Made by a program: the position numbers and the translations under genes | Notes under the pieces: model-generated | What the model was told of the DNA's origin: nothing | Databases searched by the model: none | The model's input: the letters and a program-made list of their open reading frames with translations, nothing else | Part shown: positions 28,273-35,814 of the stretch, one piece after another | Layout: each line of letters begins with the position of its first letter | Numbering within the stretch: position 1 is the first letter of the stretch | From: G963674835 sp963674835 | GTDB taxonomy: Bacteria > Planctomycetota > Planctomycetia > Pirellulales > Thermoguttaceae | Length of the DNA: 64,000 nucleotides | NCBI GenBank assembly: GCA_963674835.2 | Contig: CAXXKC010000003.1 | Coordinates: forward strand, 3,637,636 to 3,701,635 | Direction: 5' to 3'

Positions 28273-29785
28273 CTCCTTGCGAAAGTAGTTGATCGAACCG
28301 GCTCAAGTTGGGCCGGGGCACCTGCACACACATCAGGCCCCGGGGCAATTCCTCCTCGACCGCCTTCTGCGGTCCAGAAGCATCGTCCACACGCATACGC
28401 AGATGCTCTACGCGTTGGAGAATCAGATCGACCGCGACCGCCCCACGGGCCAGGGTCAACTCGATCGCCTCGGCAATCCGCGCGACCGGATGGGTGGCCA
28501 GCAGCTGCAGGACGCGGATGTACCGCCGCGAGGCTGCCGAGGAGCCGTGACGTTGGGCCAACTGCTGTCGGAGATCCTCGAACACCCTGGGGAGTCTCCA
28601 GTCGCGAAAGACGGGGGCATGGTCCAGGCAGGCCGGCTTCCGGGAAAGGGTCGCCAGGTAATGCCGAGGATCGAGCACCTGTTCGCCCTTGCCATAGGAT
28701 CGCTCGTGGCCGGCCAGACGTTGACCCTCGGCCACCACCTCCACTCGATCCACGTAGCCCTTGACGGTGACCATTTGAAAGGCCCAGTGGCGCGGCACGC
28801 TGTAGCGGTTGCCATCGAACAGCACCGTCTGATACTTGTCCACCTGCCGGGGCTCCGAAAGGCAAGGATCAAAGCCGCGCTGGGGCAACTCCATCGCGGC
28901 CTGCCGCTCTCGCTCGAACCGCTGGCCGATCGTCTCGGTCTGACCGCTGGCCACGCGTTGGCGATCCCGCAGGCAACAGCGTCGCAGGTGGGCATTCAAC
29001 TCCGCCAGATCGGCCATCTTGGGGACCGGAGTAGCCCAGCGCCGCTGGAGATTCCGCACCCGATTCTCCACGAACGACTTCTCGTTGCCCCGCGCCGGCA
29101 TGCAGCACCAAGGCTGGAATCGGTAGTGGCTGGCCAGGGCCAGATAGCGGGTGTTGAACTCGCGCTGGCGGCCCCGCAAGATCGTCGTGGCGATGGTGGT
29201 CGGGTTGTCCCACCACAGTTCCCGGGGCACCGCACCGAAGAAGCTGAGGGCTTCGACCATTCCGTACAGGACCGCCTCGGTCCGTTCCGTCGGCACCGCC
29301 ACGGCGAAGGGGCAATAGGAGTAGGCCCACGTGACCAACAGCACGGCCACTTGCCGACGCCCCTGGGGAAAGTCCACCCAGATGTGCCCGAAGTCGCACT
29401 CCGCTCGCTGCCCTGGGGCATGTTCCAGCGGAATGAACGTCTCCCGCCGCTGCCGACGCCGCCGGGCCACATAGCGACGAACCTGGTCATAGCCGCCGCG
29501 GTACTCCTGCTCCGCAACCAGCCGCCGGTAAATCTCGGCCGCCGTATGCCGCTGTTTCCGTGGGGCTTCCTCGTCCTCGGCAAGAATCTGATCGATGATC
29601 GGCTTCACCCGATCCAGCTTCGGGGCCACGGCGGGCTGCCGACGGGTGTACCCCTTGGGCTCGGGCTCTTGGAGCACCTCGCGGATCTTCCGCCGCGAAT
29701 GATGAAATCGCCGGGCGATCTCCCGAATGCTCATCCCGTCGCGATGAGCCCAGCGAATCTTGGCGTAGTCTTCCACCGTAAGCAT
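28181..29785 (-). CDS. istA: IS21 transposase IstA
   Basis: A 534-aa IS21-type DDE integrase. An N-terminal helix-turn-helix (REIARRFHHSRRKIREVL) is followed by the rve catalytic core: Asp in ECDFGHIWVDF, Asp in LWWDNPTT and Glu in GNEKSFVENRV, then a basic C-terminal domain. ATG 29785 starts MLTVEDYAKIRW, the usual IstA beginning. It lies directly upstream of and overlapping istB. Intact, so the element may be active. Its insertion truncated a small membrane-protein gene on the right side. Confidence 0.9.
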   Translation of the reverse strand: MLTVEDYAKIRWAHRDGMSIREIARRFHHSRRKIREVLQEPEPKGYTRRQPAVAPKLDRVKPIIDQILAEDEEAPRKQRHTAAEIYRRLVAEQEYRGGYDQVRRYVARRRRQRRETFIPLEHAPGQRAECDFGHIWVDFPQGRRQVAVLLVTWAYSYCPFAVAVPTERTEAVLYGMVEALSFFGAVPRELWWDNPTTIATTILRGRQREFNTRYLALASHYRFQPWCCMPARGNEKSFVENRVRNLQRRWATPVPKMADLAELNAHLRRCCLRDRQRVASGQTETIGQRFERERQAAMELPQRGFDPCLSEPRQVDKYQTVLFDGNRYSVPRHWAFQMVTVKGYVDRVEVVAEGQRLAGHERSYGKGEQVLDPRHYLATLSRKPACLDHAPVFRDWRLPRVFEDLRQQLAQRHGSSAASRRYIRVLQLLATHPVARIAEAIELTLARGAVAVDLILQRVEHLRMRVDDASGPQKAVEEELPRGLMCVQVPRPNLSRFDQLLSQGGAFDVCEPIPIASVEGEPEAVATAEHAGGV

Positions 29786-29910
29786 CCTTGCCTCCCTGCT
29801 GGTGTCGCAATCTCCAACACCAGCATAAGGAGGCGGTTACGGTGGGTCCCTTTTCGACGCCGATTTCCGCACGGGGGGTGGGTCCCCTTTCCCCGCCGAT
29901 CTCCAGCCGG

Positions 29911-30225
29911 TGTGCGATTGCTCTTCTCGCCGTATTTCTTGTTGCGCTGATCCTTTCGCATAATATTGGTGTTGCTCTGTGGTTTCCGACGTTCTTCTCG
30001 GTTGTTGCCCTCGTCGGGCACGCCGAAGAGAAGTGGGGGTTTTTCGAGCGAGTATTGATCCTTGGAGTGATTCCGCTCTCCTCTCTATTGTTCATGGCTG
30101 GAATAGCTATGAGCTTGCCGGGTAGCGGGGCGAAGGGACTGACGATCTGTACGTCGGTTGCTTCGCTGTGGCAACTTTGCTTGGCTGCGTTGGGCTGGCA
30201 CTACTTCACCCGAAAGAAGCCTTGA
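29911..30225 (+). pseudogene. Small membrane protein truncated by IS21
   Basis: About 104 codons with three or four hydrophobic segments (AIALLAVFLVALIL, WFPTFFSVVALVG, LILGVIPLSSLLFMAG, a last one near LWQLCLAALGW) and a basic end (RKKP). The frame starts at the IS border. Joining the flanks across the TGTG duplication gives an upstream in-frame TAG and no start, so the 5' part seems lost. Family not recognised. Confidence 0.5.
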
Positions 30226-30537
30226 AGAGCACCCCAGCCCGAATGATGTTTCCGCCCTCGGCACGTCTCGCGGACGTTTGCGACGGCGGGACTCGCGTGC
30301 GCGTTAAGCGAACCACAGGAGCTTCAGGAAGACCCCGAACGCGAATTCACGTTCCCTCGCGTTAGGAGCCTCTTCTTTCACTTCTCGTATCCGGCGGGTA
30401 GCCGTATACTGACTGCATTGGGACGGCCGACGGGTGATAGCTACACCCCGGCCAAGCGGTCCCTGGCGCGATGGGTGCTTCTCGCCTTTCGTGCCGTCGC
30501 GCCGGGGACCGGCCCGAGCAGACGAAAGGCGAGGTCT
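30226..30537 (+). promoter_or_regulatory. Leader with a perfect 12-bp inverted repeat over the ribosome site
   Basis: CTCGCCTTTCGT (30481-30492) pairs perfectly with ACGAAAGGCGAG (30522-30533), with a 29-nt loop that holds a smaller GCCGG/CCGGC hairpin. The right arm covers the Shine-Dalgarno region (GGCGAGG), 4 nt before ATG 30538. Folding would hide the ribosome site. A possible -10 TATACT lies at 30405-30410, but no good -35 was found. The rest of this 312-bp stretch shows no gene. Confidence 0.6.
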
Positions 30538-31803
30538 ATGGAATCCGCTGTTGACGATCCGCGAGAATTGGCCCGACATGTTGCTGGGCTGATTCGTGAA
30601 GCCGGAATCGAAGTTTTTCGGCAGGCCGTCCGGCAGGTGGAACGAGAACGCCTAAGTGTCGATGAGGAGAGGGAGCGCCGAGAGGAAGCGAGACGCGAGG
30701 CGCTCATGAAGAACGGAGTCTTGTACCGTGACGGGGCGCTTCCAAATCAGCCGGGACGTGAATGGTTCTTTCACCTGGAGACCCTCAGGGGTTCGATCAA
30801 ACTTCCGCCCGAGATCGCATTGCTGCCGAAGCCGCCAAAGCGCCCGAGCGCCCCGGCGTGCTTGAGGGACGGCAAATCGCGCGAAGACTGGAGCGACGCG
30901 GACAAGGACGAGGTGGACACGTACCAAAAGGCGAAGGCGAAGCATGGCGAGGAAATGACGGCGTTCTGGCTCGAGTGGCACCGGGCTATCGTTCCGGTCT
31001 TCGAACACGTGAAGCAGCGGGGGTTTCCGAACGACGAGAACGGTGATTATCGGTATGAGTTCGATGTGTGCTGCTCGCTTCCCGACGAACTGAACCCGGC
31101 CGAGGACCCACCGCACAAAAGACTTCTGCCGGTTCCGCAGCGAGAGCTGACGAATGTCGAGAAGATGGCAATATTGGCAGCAATATATGATGCCCACTGG
31201 CGCGGAAGCGAGAAGATTGCACCGTGGGGAGTATCTGACGATGGAGAGGGGCCAGACCCGTGGCCATCGGAAGCCGAGCGGGATGAGCGGAGAGCAGCGC
31301 TCGGGTACTACTTTCTGTTCCGCGAGGCTGAACAGCTTGACACCGCTGATCTGCCTGTTGTGCGGAGTTGGCTAGAGGAACTAAGACTGCCCTTGCAGTC
31401 AGAATACACGATCCGTGTTCCATCCGCTGTGCGTTCGCCGAATCTCCAAGCTGATGACGTCCCACCATCGCCTAAGCCTCCAAGCGACAAGGCTTGGCAG
31501 GCTTGGCGGCTGGGTAATTTGCTGGGCATAAGTAAACAAACCGAGATTGCCACGACATTGGTTCAGCACGGCACCCCGGCAACTCAAGGGCAGGTTTCAA
31601 AGTGGTTGCGAGAGGTTGAAGACTTCCTGAAAGCCGGCGGGATCGCGCCCAAGATGGATGGGTTACCGAGCGACGATACGTTGGCAGGGAAACCGGGTTC
31701 ATACGACCCCAGCATCCTGGACATGGGACAACGTCAGGGTGGCGAAGCCCACCGTCCCCACCAGCAACGGTTGCGCCGCGACCCGGATTCCACCGACAAA
31801 TAG
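30538..31803 (+). CDS. Hypothetical element protein with C-terminal HTH-like region
   Basis: A 421-aa soluble protein of unknown function, the first gene of the element's right-hand module. The N-terminus is a charged helix (residues 15-60, probably coiled coil). The middle is rich in Pro, Trp and acidic residues. Residues about 318-365 (WRLGNLLGISKQTEIATTL, then TQGQVSKWLREVEDFLKAG) look like a helix-turn-helix DNA-binding segment. ATG 30538 is preferred because it follows AAGGCGAGG and the charged start fits; the open frame extends upstream but into the hairpin leader. It could be a replication accessory or regulatory protein of the island. No family is recognised with confidence. Confidence 0.65.
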   Translation: MESAVDDPRELARHVAGLIREAGIEVFRQAVRQVERERLSVDEERERREEARREALMKNGVLYRDGALPNQPGREWFFHLETLRGSIKLPPEIALLPKPPKRPSAPACLRDGKSREDWSDADKDEVDTYQKAKAKHGEEMTAFWLEWHRAIVPVFEHVKQRGFPNDENGDYRYEFDVCCSLPDELNPAEDPPHKRLLPVPQRELTNVEKMAILAAIYDAHWRGSEKIAPWGVSDDGEGPDPWPSEAERDERRAALGYYFLFREAEQLDTADLPVVRSWLEELRLPLQSEYTIRVPSAVRSPNLQADDVPPSPKPPSDKAWQAWRLGNLLGISKQTEIATTLVQHGTPATQGQVSKWLREVEDFLKAGGIAPKMDGLPSDDTLAGKPGSYDPSILDMGQRQGGEAHRPHQQRLRRDPDSTDK

Positions 31804-31832
31804 CTCTCGTTCAGCCGATTTTGCGGCTGGAG

Positions 31833-31904
31833 TATGCAAGCTCTAAGTGTTGGTTTAGCCATACTATGCGCGCGGTATGCGCGCCTCGCCTTGAATATGC
31901 GCCC
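31833..31904. repeat. Iteron-like direct repeats upstream of the HTH genes
   Basis: TATGCGCGC at 31865 and 31876, TATGCGCCC at 31896 and a weaker TATGCAAGC at 31833. The main three are 11 and 20 bp apart, about one and two helical turns, 40 bp before the first HTH gene. They could be an operator, excisionase sites or replication iterons. Confidence 0.4.
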
Positions 31905-31944
31905 GGAGAAAAGGGGACTAGGACCTTTTTTCACTGGAGCGTAC

Positions 31945-32145
31945 ATGATGAGCGAGTTGTTGACAGCGGACGAACTGGCTGGCCGGTTACGTGTGAAGGC
32001 CAGCACGATCAGAAGATGGATGCGGGCAGGTTGGCTGCCAGCAGTCCGCGTCTCTCCAAAGGTGGTCCGGTTCGATCTGGTCGAAGTTGACCACGCACTC
32101 CGAGAGCGTGCCGCCAGGCAGCAGGGGGTGGACCATGGGAAGTAA
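31945..32145 (+). CDS. Excisionase-like small HTH protein 1
   Basis: A 66-aa protein with a MerR/HTH_17-type DNA-binding domain: LLTADELAGRLRVKASTIRRW, then a wing-like MRAGWLPAVRVSPKVVRF segment. This is the fold of excisionases and small element regulators. GGAG at about 31935 precedes ATG 31945; ATG 31948 is an alternative. Its stop overlaps the start of the next HTH gene, so they are co-translated. It probably binds near att or controls the downstream primase operon (inferred). Confidence 0.75.
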   Translation: MMSELLTADELAGRLRVKASTIRRWMRAGWLPAVRVSPKVVRFDLVEVDHALRERAARQQGVDHGK

Positions 32146-32374
32146 CACCCCTGCAACCGAAATGATCGTCGCCGAGCTGTTGACCACGGGCGACGTGGCA
32201 AAGCTGCTGTCGTGTGGCGAGCGGACTATCTGGCGATGGTCGCGATCTGGCGTAATGCCGCCACCGGTGAAACTGAATCCGGGCCGGCAAGGAGCTGTGC
32301 GATTCCGTCGTGCGGACATCATGGAGTGGATCGCAGCGGGGTGCCCTCGGGTCGATAGGAGGGCAGGCCGATGA
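32135..32374 (+). CDS. Excisionase-like small HTH protein 2
   Basis: A 79-aa paralogue-like protein with the same fold: LLTTGDVAKLLSCGERTIWRW followed by SRSGVMPPPVKLNPGRQGAVRF and a short helix (IMEWIAAGCP). It overlaps the previous gene by 11 bp and the primase gene by ATGA, giving a tightly coupled operon. Two different excisionase-like genes in a row suggest one acts in excision and the other as a transcription regulator, but the sequence does not say which. Confidence 0.75.
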   Translation: MGSNTPATEMIVAELLTTGDVAKLLSCGERTIWRWSRSGVMPPPVKLNPGRQGAVRFRRADIMEWIAAGCPRVDRRAGR

Positions 32375-34932
32375 GACTTGGCGTGAATGCGGTGAAGCAA
32401 CTGGCGGCCGGGCGATGGCCGGAGATTCTTGCTTGGGTTGGCATCCCGCGCGAGTTCCTGCATTTCGACAAGCGCGAGGGACCATGTCCAAAGTGCGGGG
32501 GCGATACTCGATTCCGGGGACTGGACGAAAGCGAGGGCGCCTTGTTCTGTTCTCATTGCTTCTGCGAACGGAACGGAGACGGCATCGCGGCCGTAATGTG
32601 GTGGACGGGAAAGTCGTTTGCGGAAGTGTGCGCCATGCTGGCCGACTATCTGGGGGTACAAGGGATGGACGGCCACGCGAACCGCCGCGCCGGCAGCAAT
32701 CCCAAGCCTCAAATCTTCGCCACACCCCAAGGACTCGTGAAACATCTTATCGGTCTTCTCGAACGGAAATACGGCCGCGGCGTGCGGATGGCCGGCAGGT
32801 GGCAGTACGAAACCTTCTGGGTATTGCGATTCGACCTACCGACACCGGTCGGCGAGAAGCAGAAGAAGGAGTTCAGGCCGGTTCACCAGGTTCCCCTTGG
32901 TACCTCGGGAGACATGGGTTGGCAGGCCGGATATCCGCCAGGATTACGGCCGTTGTACCATCGTTCGGATATCACCGGATCAACCGATATGTCTCTTGCA
33001 ACGGTTCATGGCGGAGAAAAGGCTGTTGACGCCGCGGTGACCTTGGGGCTGCTGGCCACAACCAACGCTGGTGGCGAGAAAGCGATCGACAAGACAGACT
33101 GGAGCCCTCTGCTTCGTTTCACAGTTGTTGCGATTGTTGTCGACAACGATGTGACAGGCGAGACATTTGGCCAGAAGCTCGCCGGGAAGCTAAAGGTGAT
33201 GAATCCGGATCTCGTGATCAAGATCATCAAACTAGCAGCGTTGCCGCCGAAGGGCGACATCGTCGAATGGGTCGCGAACGGCGGAACCCGCGAGAAGTTC
33301 CTGGAGATCGCGGCCGTCACAACTCAGTGGGAGCCAGCACCAACGAACGAGCAACAGCCTCCGTCCTATGTGCCGTTTCCCACCGATGTCTTACCGGCGA
33401 TCGTGCGAGACTTCGTCCGGCAAGGCGCTACGGCCCTTGGGTGCGATGAGAGCTTCATCGCTCTACCGTTACTGTCGGCCTTGGCTTCCGCGGTGGGCAA
33501 CACACGGCGAATCCAGCTGAAGCGCAGTTGGTGTGAGCCGTGCATCGTTTGGGCGGTCATCGTCGGGGACTCGGGGACGATGAAGTCTCCGGCCTTTGAC
33601 TTGGCGATGGAGCCCTTACGGCGGCGGCAATCGGCGGCCTTTCACGAATGGGAAGAGGCCATGGCCACCTACCGCACCGATAAGGCTACCTACGAAGCAG
33701 ACCTTGCCGAATGGAAGAGAAAGGGCCGTAAGAACGGAGAACCTCCCCCCGAAGAGCCGGAAGAGCCCATGGCGGTTCGCTACGTGTGCGAAGATACGAC
33801 TGTCGAGGCCCTGGCAGTGCTCTTGCAGAATCAGTCCCGAGGCCTCCTCTTGGCGCGTGATGAATTGGCCGGCTGGGTGAACGGGTTCGATGCGTACAAA
33901 AGCTGCCGCGGCACCGACGTGGCCCATTGGCTGTCGATGCACCGCGCCGGCCCGATGACGGTGGACCGCAAGAGCGGGAAGAAGCTGATTTATGTTTCCC
34001 GCGCTTCCGTGTCGATTACCGGCGGGGTCCAGCCCAAAGCCCTTGGGGCAGCTTTGATCGGCAGATATCAAGCCGGCGACATTAACGAGGCCATGGACAA
34101 GCCGAACAAGGAGCACTTCGACAACGGCTTGGCAGCCCGACTGCTCTTCGCCATGCCACCAAGACTGCCCAAGAAGTGGACCGAGGCGGACCTCCCGCAG
34201 AAAACAGAATCGGCGATGGAAACCCTCTTCGGCCGGCTGTTGGAACTCGACTTCTTATTGGACGAAGAGGGGAAGCTACAGCCGATCGACGTGGACCTTT
34301 CGGCTGGCGGCAAGGCGGCTTGGGTGCAGTTCTACAATGAGCACGCGCAGGAACAGGCGAACCTGACCGGGGATCTTGCCGCGGCCTGGAGCAAACTGGA
34401 GGGTTACGCAGCGAGATTCGCTTTGCTGGTCCACCTGATTCGTGTCGCGTCGGAGGATGCGGCGTTGATCGACGCCAACCAAGTGGATGCGAAAAGCGTC
34501 GCGGCTGGCGTGACCCTGGCCCGCTGGTTCGGCGATGAGGCGGCCCGGGTGTACGCCATCATCGGCGGTGACGTCGAATCTCCCGAGGCTCGCGAGCAAC
34601 GGGAGTTGATTCGGATTATCCGAGACCACGGGGGGGAGATCACTGTCCGTGGCCTGATGAAGGCGAGTCGACACTATCGCTCCAGCGCGGAGGAGGCAGA
34701 AGCGGCATTAGGCCGGCTTGTCGTCAGCGAGGCGGCCAATGTGTGGACGGATGACCACGCTGGCGGTCGAGGCCGACCGGTGCTCGTTTTCACGCTCATT
34801 GAGAGCGGTGACGGTAACACAAATAGCGAAGACCCCGAGAAAACTGGAATTGTGTTACCGTTACCAGACAACGGCGAGCTGAAAACGCAATCCGGGGACA
34901 GCTCGGATGGGGAGGCAGAATGGACGGGTTAG
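32371..34932 (+). CDS. Primase/helicase-type replication protein (Zn finger, Toprim, DUF3987)
   Basis: An 853-aa protein. Residues 37-66 form a phage-primase zinc ribbon (CPKCGGDTRF, then CSHC). Residues about 205-310 are Toprim-like (VHGGEKAVDAAV, an acidic VVDNDVTG strand, KGDIVEWV). From about 330 on is a DUF3987 domain with the P-loop-like GDSGTMKS and a DELAGW motif; family members are found in phages and integrative elements. A charged insert at about 430-470 is probably coiled coil. It is likely the replication initiator/primase of the excised element (inferred). It starts by ATGA overlap with the HTH gene and ends 13 bp into the next gene. Its 3' end contains a large inverted repeat (34807-34865). 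Confidence 0.8.
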   Translation: MRLGVNAVKQLAAGRWPEILAWVGIPREFLHFDKREGPCPKCGGDTRFRGLDESEGALFCSHCFCERNGDGIAAVMWWTGKSFAEVCAMLADYLGVQGMDGHANRRAGSNPKPQIFATPQGLVKHLIGLLERKYGRGVRMAGRWQYETFWVLRFDLPTPVGEKQKKEFRPVHQVPLGTSGDMGWQAGYPPGLRPLYHRSDITGSTDMSLATVHGGEKAVDAAVTLGLLATTNAGGEKAIDKTDWSPLLRFTVVAIVVDNDVTGETFGQKLAGKLKVMNPDLVIKIIKLAALPPKGDIVEWVANGGTREKFLEIAAVTTQWEPAPTNEQQPPSYVPFPTDVLPAIVRDFVRQGATALGCDESFIALPLLSALASAVGNTRRIQLKRSWCEPCIVWAVIVGDSGTMKSPAFDLAMEPLRRRQSAAFHEWEEAMATYRTDKATYEADLAEWKRKGRKNGEPPPEEPEEPMAVRYVCEDTTVEALAVLLQNQSRGLLLARDELAGWVNGFDAYKSCRGTDVAHWLSMHRAGPMTVDRKSGKKLIYVSRASVSITGGVQPKALGAALIGRYQAGDINEAMDKPNKEHFDNGLAARLLFAMPPRLPKKWTEADLPQKTESAMETLFGRLLELDFLLDEEGKLQPIDVDLSAGGKAAWVQFYNEHAQEQANLTGDLAAAWSKLEGYAARFALLVHLIRVASEDAALIDANQVDAKSVAAGVTLARWFGDEAARVYAIIGGDVESPEAREQRELIRIIRDHGGEITVRGLMKASRHYRSSAEEAEAALGRLVVSEAANVWTDDHAGGRGRPVLVFTLIESGDGNTNSEDPEKTGIVLPLPDNGELKTQSGDSSDGEAEWTG
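34807..34865. repeat. Inverted repeat inside the primase 3' end
   Basis: GGTGACGGTAACACAA (34807-34822) and TTGTGTTACCGTTACC (34850-34865) are inverted copies matching at 15 of 16 positions, with a 27-nt spacer. The same arm sequence occurs at 4167-4184 near the left end of the island. It may be an origin or protein-binding site embedded in the coding sequence. Confidence 0.6.
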
Positions 34933-35348
34933 CCCTGCTTTCCGAAGCAACCGCGGCGGGCCTGACAGTGCAGATCGACGGGGACCGACTGGTCATCCGA
35001 GGGCCGCGGTCTGCGGACGCAATCGCCCGGGCGCTTTTGAAACACAAGATGGAAGTCATGGCCATCCTGCGTTTCGGCAGTTGGGTGCCGCGTCCCGACA
35101 CGCGCAGCCGGCTGGGATGGCAGAGCCCCGACGCCCCGGTCCCGTGGCCGGCATGGGAAGACCTTCCCGAACCTCCCGAGAGTGCACCAGCGGAGGCTAC
35201 GGCCCGCGCGTGCTGGTGGTGTGGCCGGCGGGAATGGTGGCGATCCAAGGCGTGGCCGGACGTAGTGCGGTGCGGTTGGTGTTCGCCTCCAGCCCCTGGT
35301 GTGCCCGTGGACTGGCTGAACCGTTCAAAAGCCTGCGCGCCCGGGTGA
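34920..35348 (+). CDS. TubC-docking-like protein with a four-cysteine zinc motif
   Basis: A 142-aa protein overlapping the primase gene by 13 bp. Residues 1-52 (LLSEATAAGLTVQIDGDRL, then ALLKHKMEVMAIL) resemble the TubC N-terminal docking domain, a small alpha-beta fold known from natural-product synthases and also found alone in mobile elements. The C-terminus has CWWCGRREWW and a second CGWC about 16 residues later, a likely zinc ribbon. A Pro-rich linker separates the two. It may help the replication protein, since it is translationally coupled to it. No enzymatic function is evident. Confidence 0.65.
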   Translation: MDGLALLSEATAAGLTVQIDGDRLVIRGPRSADAIARALLKHKMEVMAILRFGSWVPRPDTRSRLGWQSPDAPVPWPAWEDLPEPPESAPAEATARACWWCGRREWWRSKAWPDVVRCGWCSPPAPGVPVDWLNRSKACAPG

Positions 35349-35549
35349 CCCATTTTGCAGGAGGCCGACTGTTGCGTTCCGGCGGAATCGGTCGATACCT
35401 GATGCCTTTCAGGACGGCGTCGCTCCGACGGCCTTTACGGTGGTCCGGCGGGATGTGAAGATAGGCAACTCCCAATGGGGAGGAGTGGCGAAGCGGCGGC
35501 AAATGGCCTGCGAGCCCTAAGCCCCCCAAAAATCTCTCTTGTATGTCCT

Positions 35550-35577
35550 TTGACATATATGCCGATTGGCATATAAT
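35550..35577 (+). promoter_or_regulatory. Consensus sigma-70 promoter with an embedded palindromic operator
   Basis: TTGACA (35550-35555), a 16-bp spacer and TATAAT (35572-35577). Between and overlapping them is a perfect inverted repeat, TATATGCC (35556-35563) / GGCATATA (35568-35575), around GATT. The position would block RNA polymerase. It drives the Cro-like gene (ATG 35601, GGGAG at 35589-35593) and probably the integrase 4 bp after it. Self-repression is inferred. Confidence 0.8.
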
Positions 35578-35600
35578 GACGGAAATACGGGAGCACAATC

Positions 35601-35810
35601 ATGGGAATCGTCGAGCAACTCAAGGATGCGATTCGAGCGCACGGAACGGCGTACCGGACCGGTAAGGAGAGCGGGGTGGAGATTACGGCAATCCAGCGGT
35701 TCTTAAACGGTGAGCGCGATCTCCGATTGGCATCGGCCGAGAAGATCTGCGAGGCGCTGGGCTTAGAGCTACGTCCGGTGCCCAAGCCCCGAGCGAAGAA
35801 AGGCGGGTGA
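35601..35810 (+). CDS. Cro/CI-type HTH regulator
   Basis: A 69-aa single-domain XRE-family protein. The HTH covers residues about 18-56 (YRTGKESGVEITAIQRFLNG, then LASAEKICEALG), followed by a basic tail. The promoter right upstream has a 20-bp palindrome overlapping the -10 box, the expected site for a small dimeric repressor, so it likely represses itself and the integrase gene 4 bp downstream. No antitoxin-toxin arrangement is visible. Start supported by GGGAG 7 nt upstream. Confidence 0.8.
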   Translation: MGIVEQLKDAIRAHGTAYRTGKESGVEITAIQRFLNGERDLRLASAEKICEALGLELRPVPKPRAKKGG

Positions 35811-35814
35811 CGCA

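Larger units (their letters stand above)
27302..29910 (-). mobile_element. IS21-family insertion sequence
   Basis: It carries istA and istB on the minus strand. The ends are inverted repeats: the sequence from 27303 (CCGGTTGGAGATCGGCGGGG, continuing GAAAGGGG) matches the reverse complement of the right end at 29910 with one mismatch in about 28 bp. A second inner repeat (GGGACCCACC) occurs at both ends, as in IS21 elements with multiple transposase sites. TGTG flanks both sides (27298-27301 and 29911-29914), a 4-bp target duplication within the IS21 range. Confidence 0.85.

Noticed and set aside
28289..29950. 553-codon plus-strand frame over the IS21 element
   Set aside because: Antisense of istA, which has all catalytic motifs.
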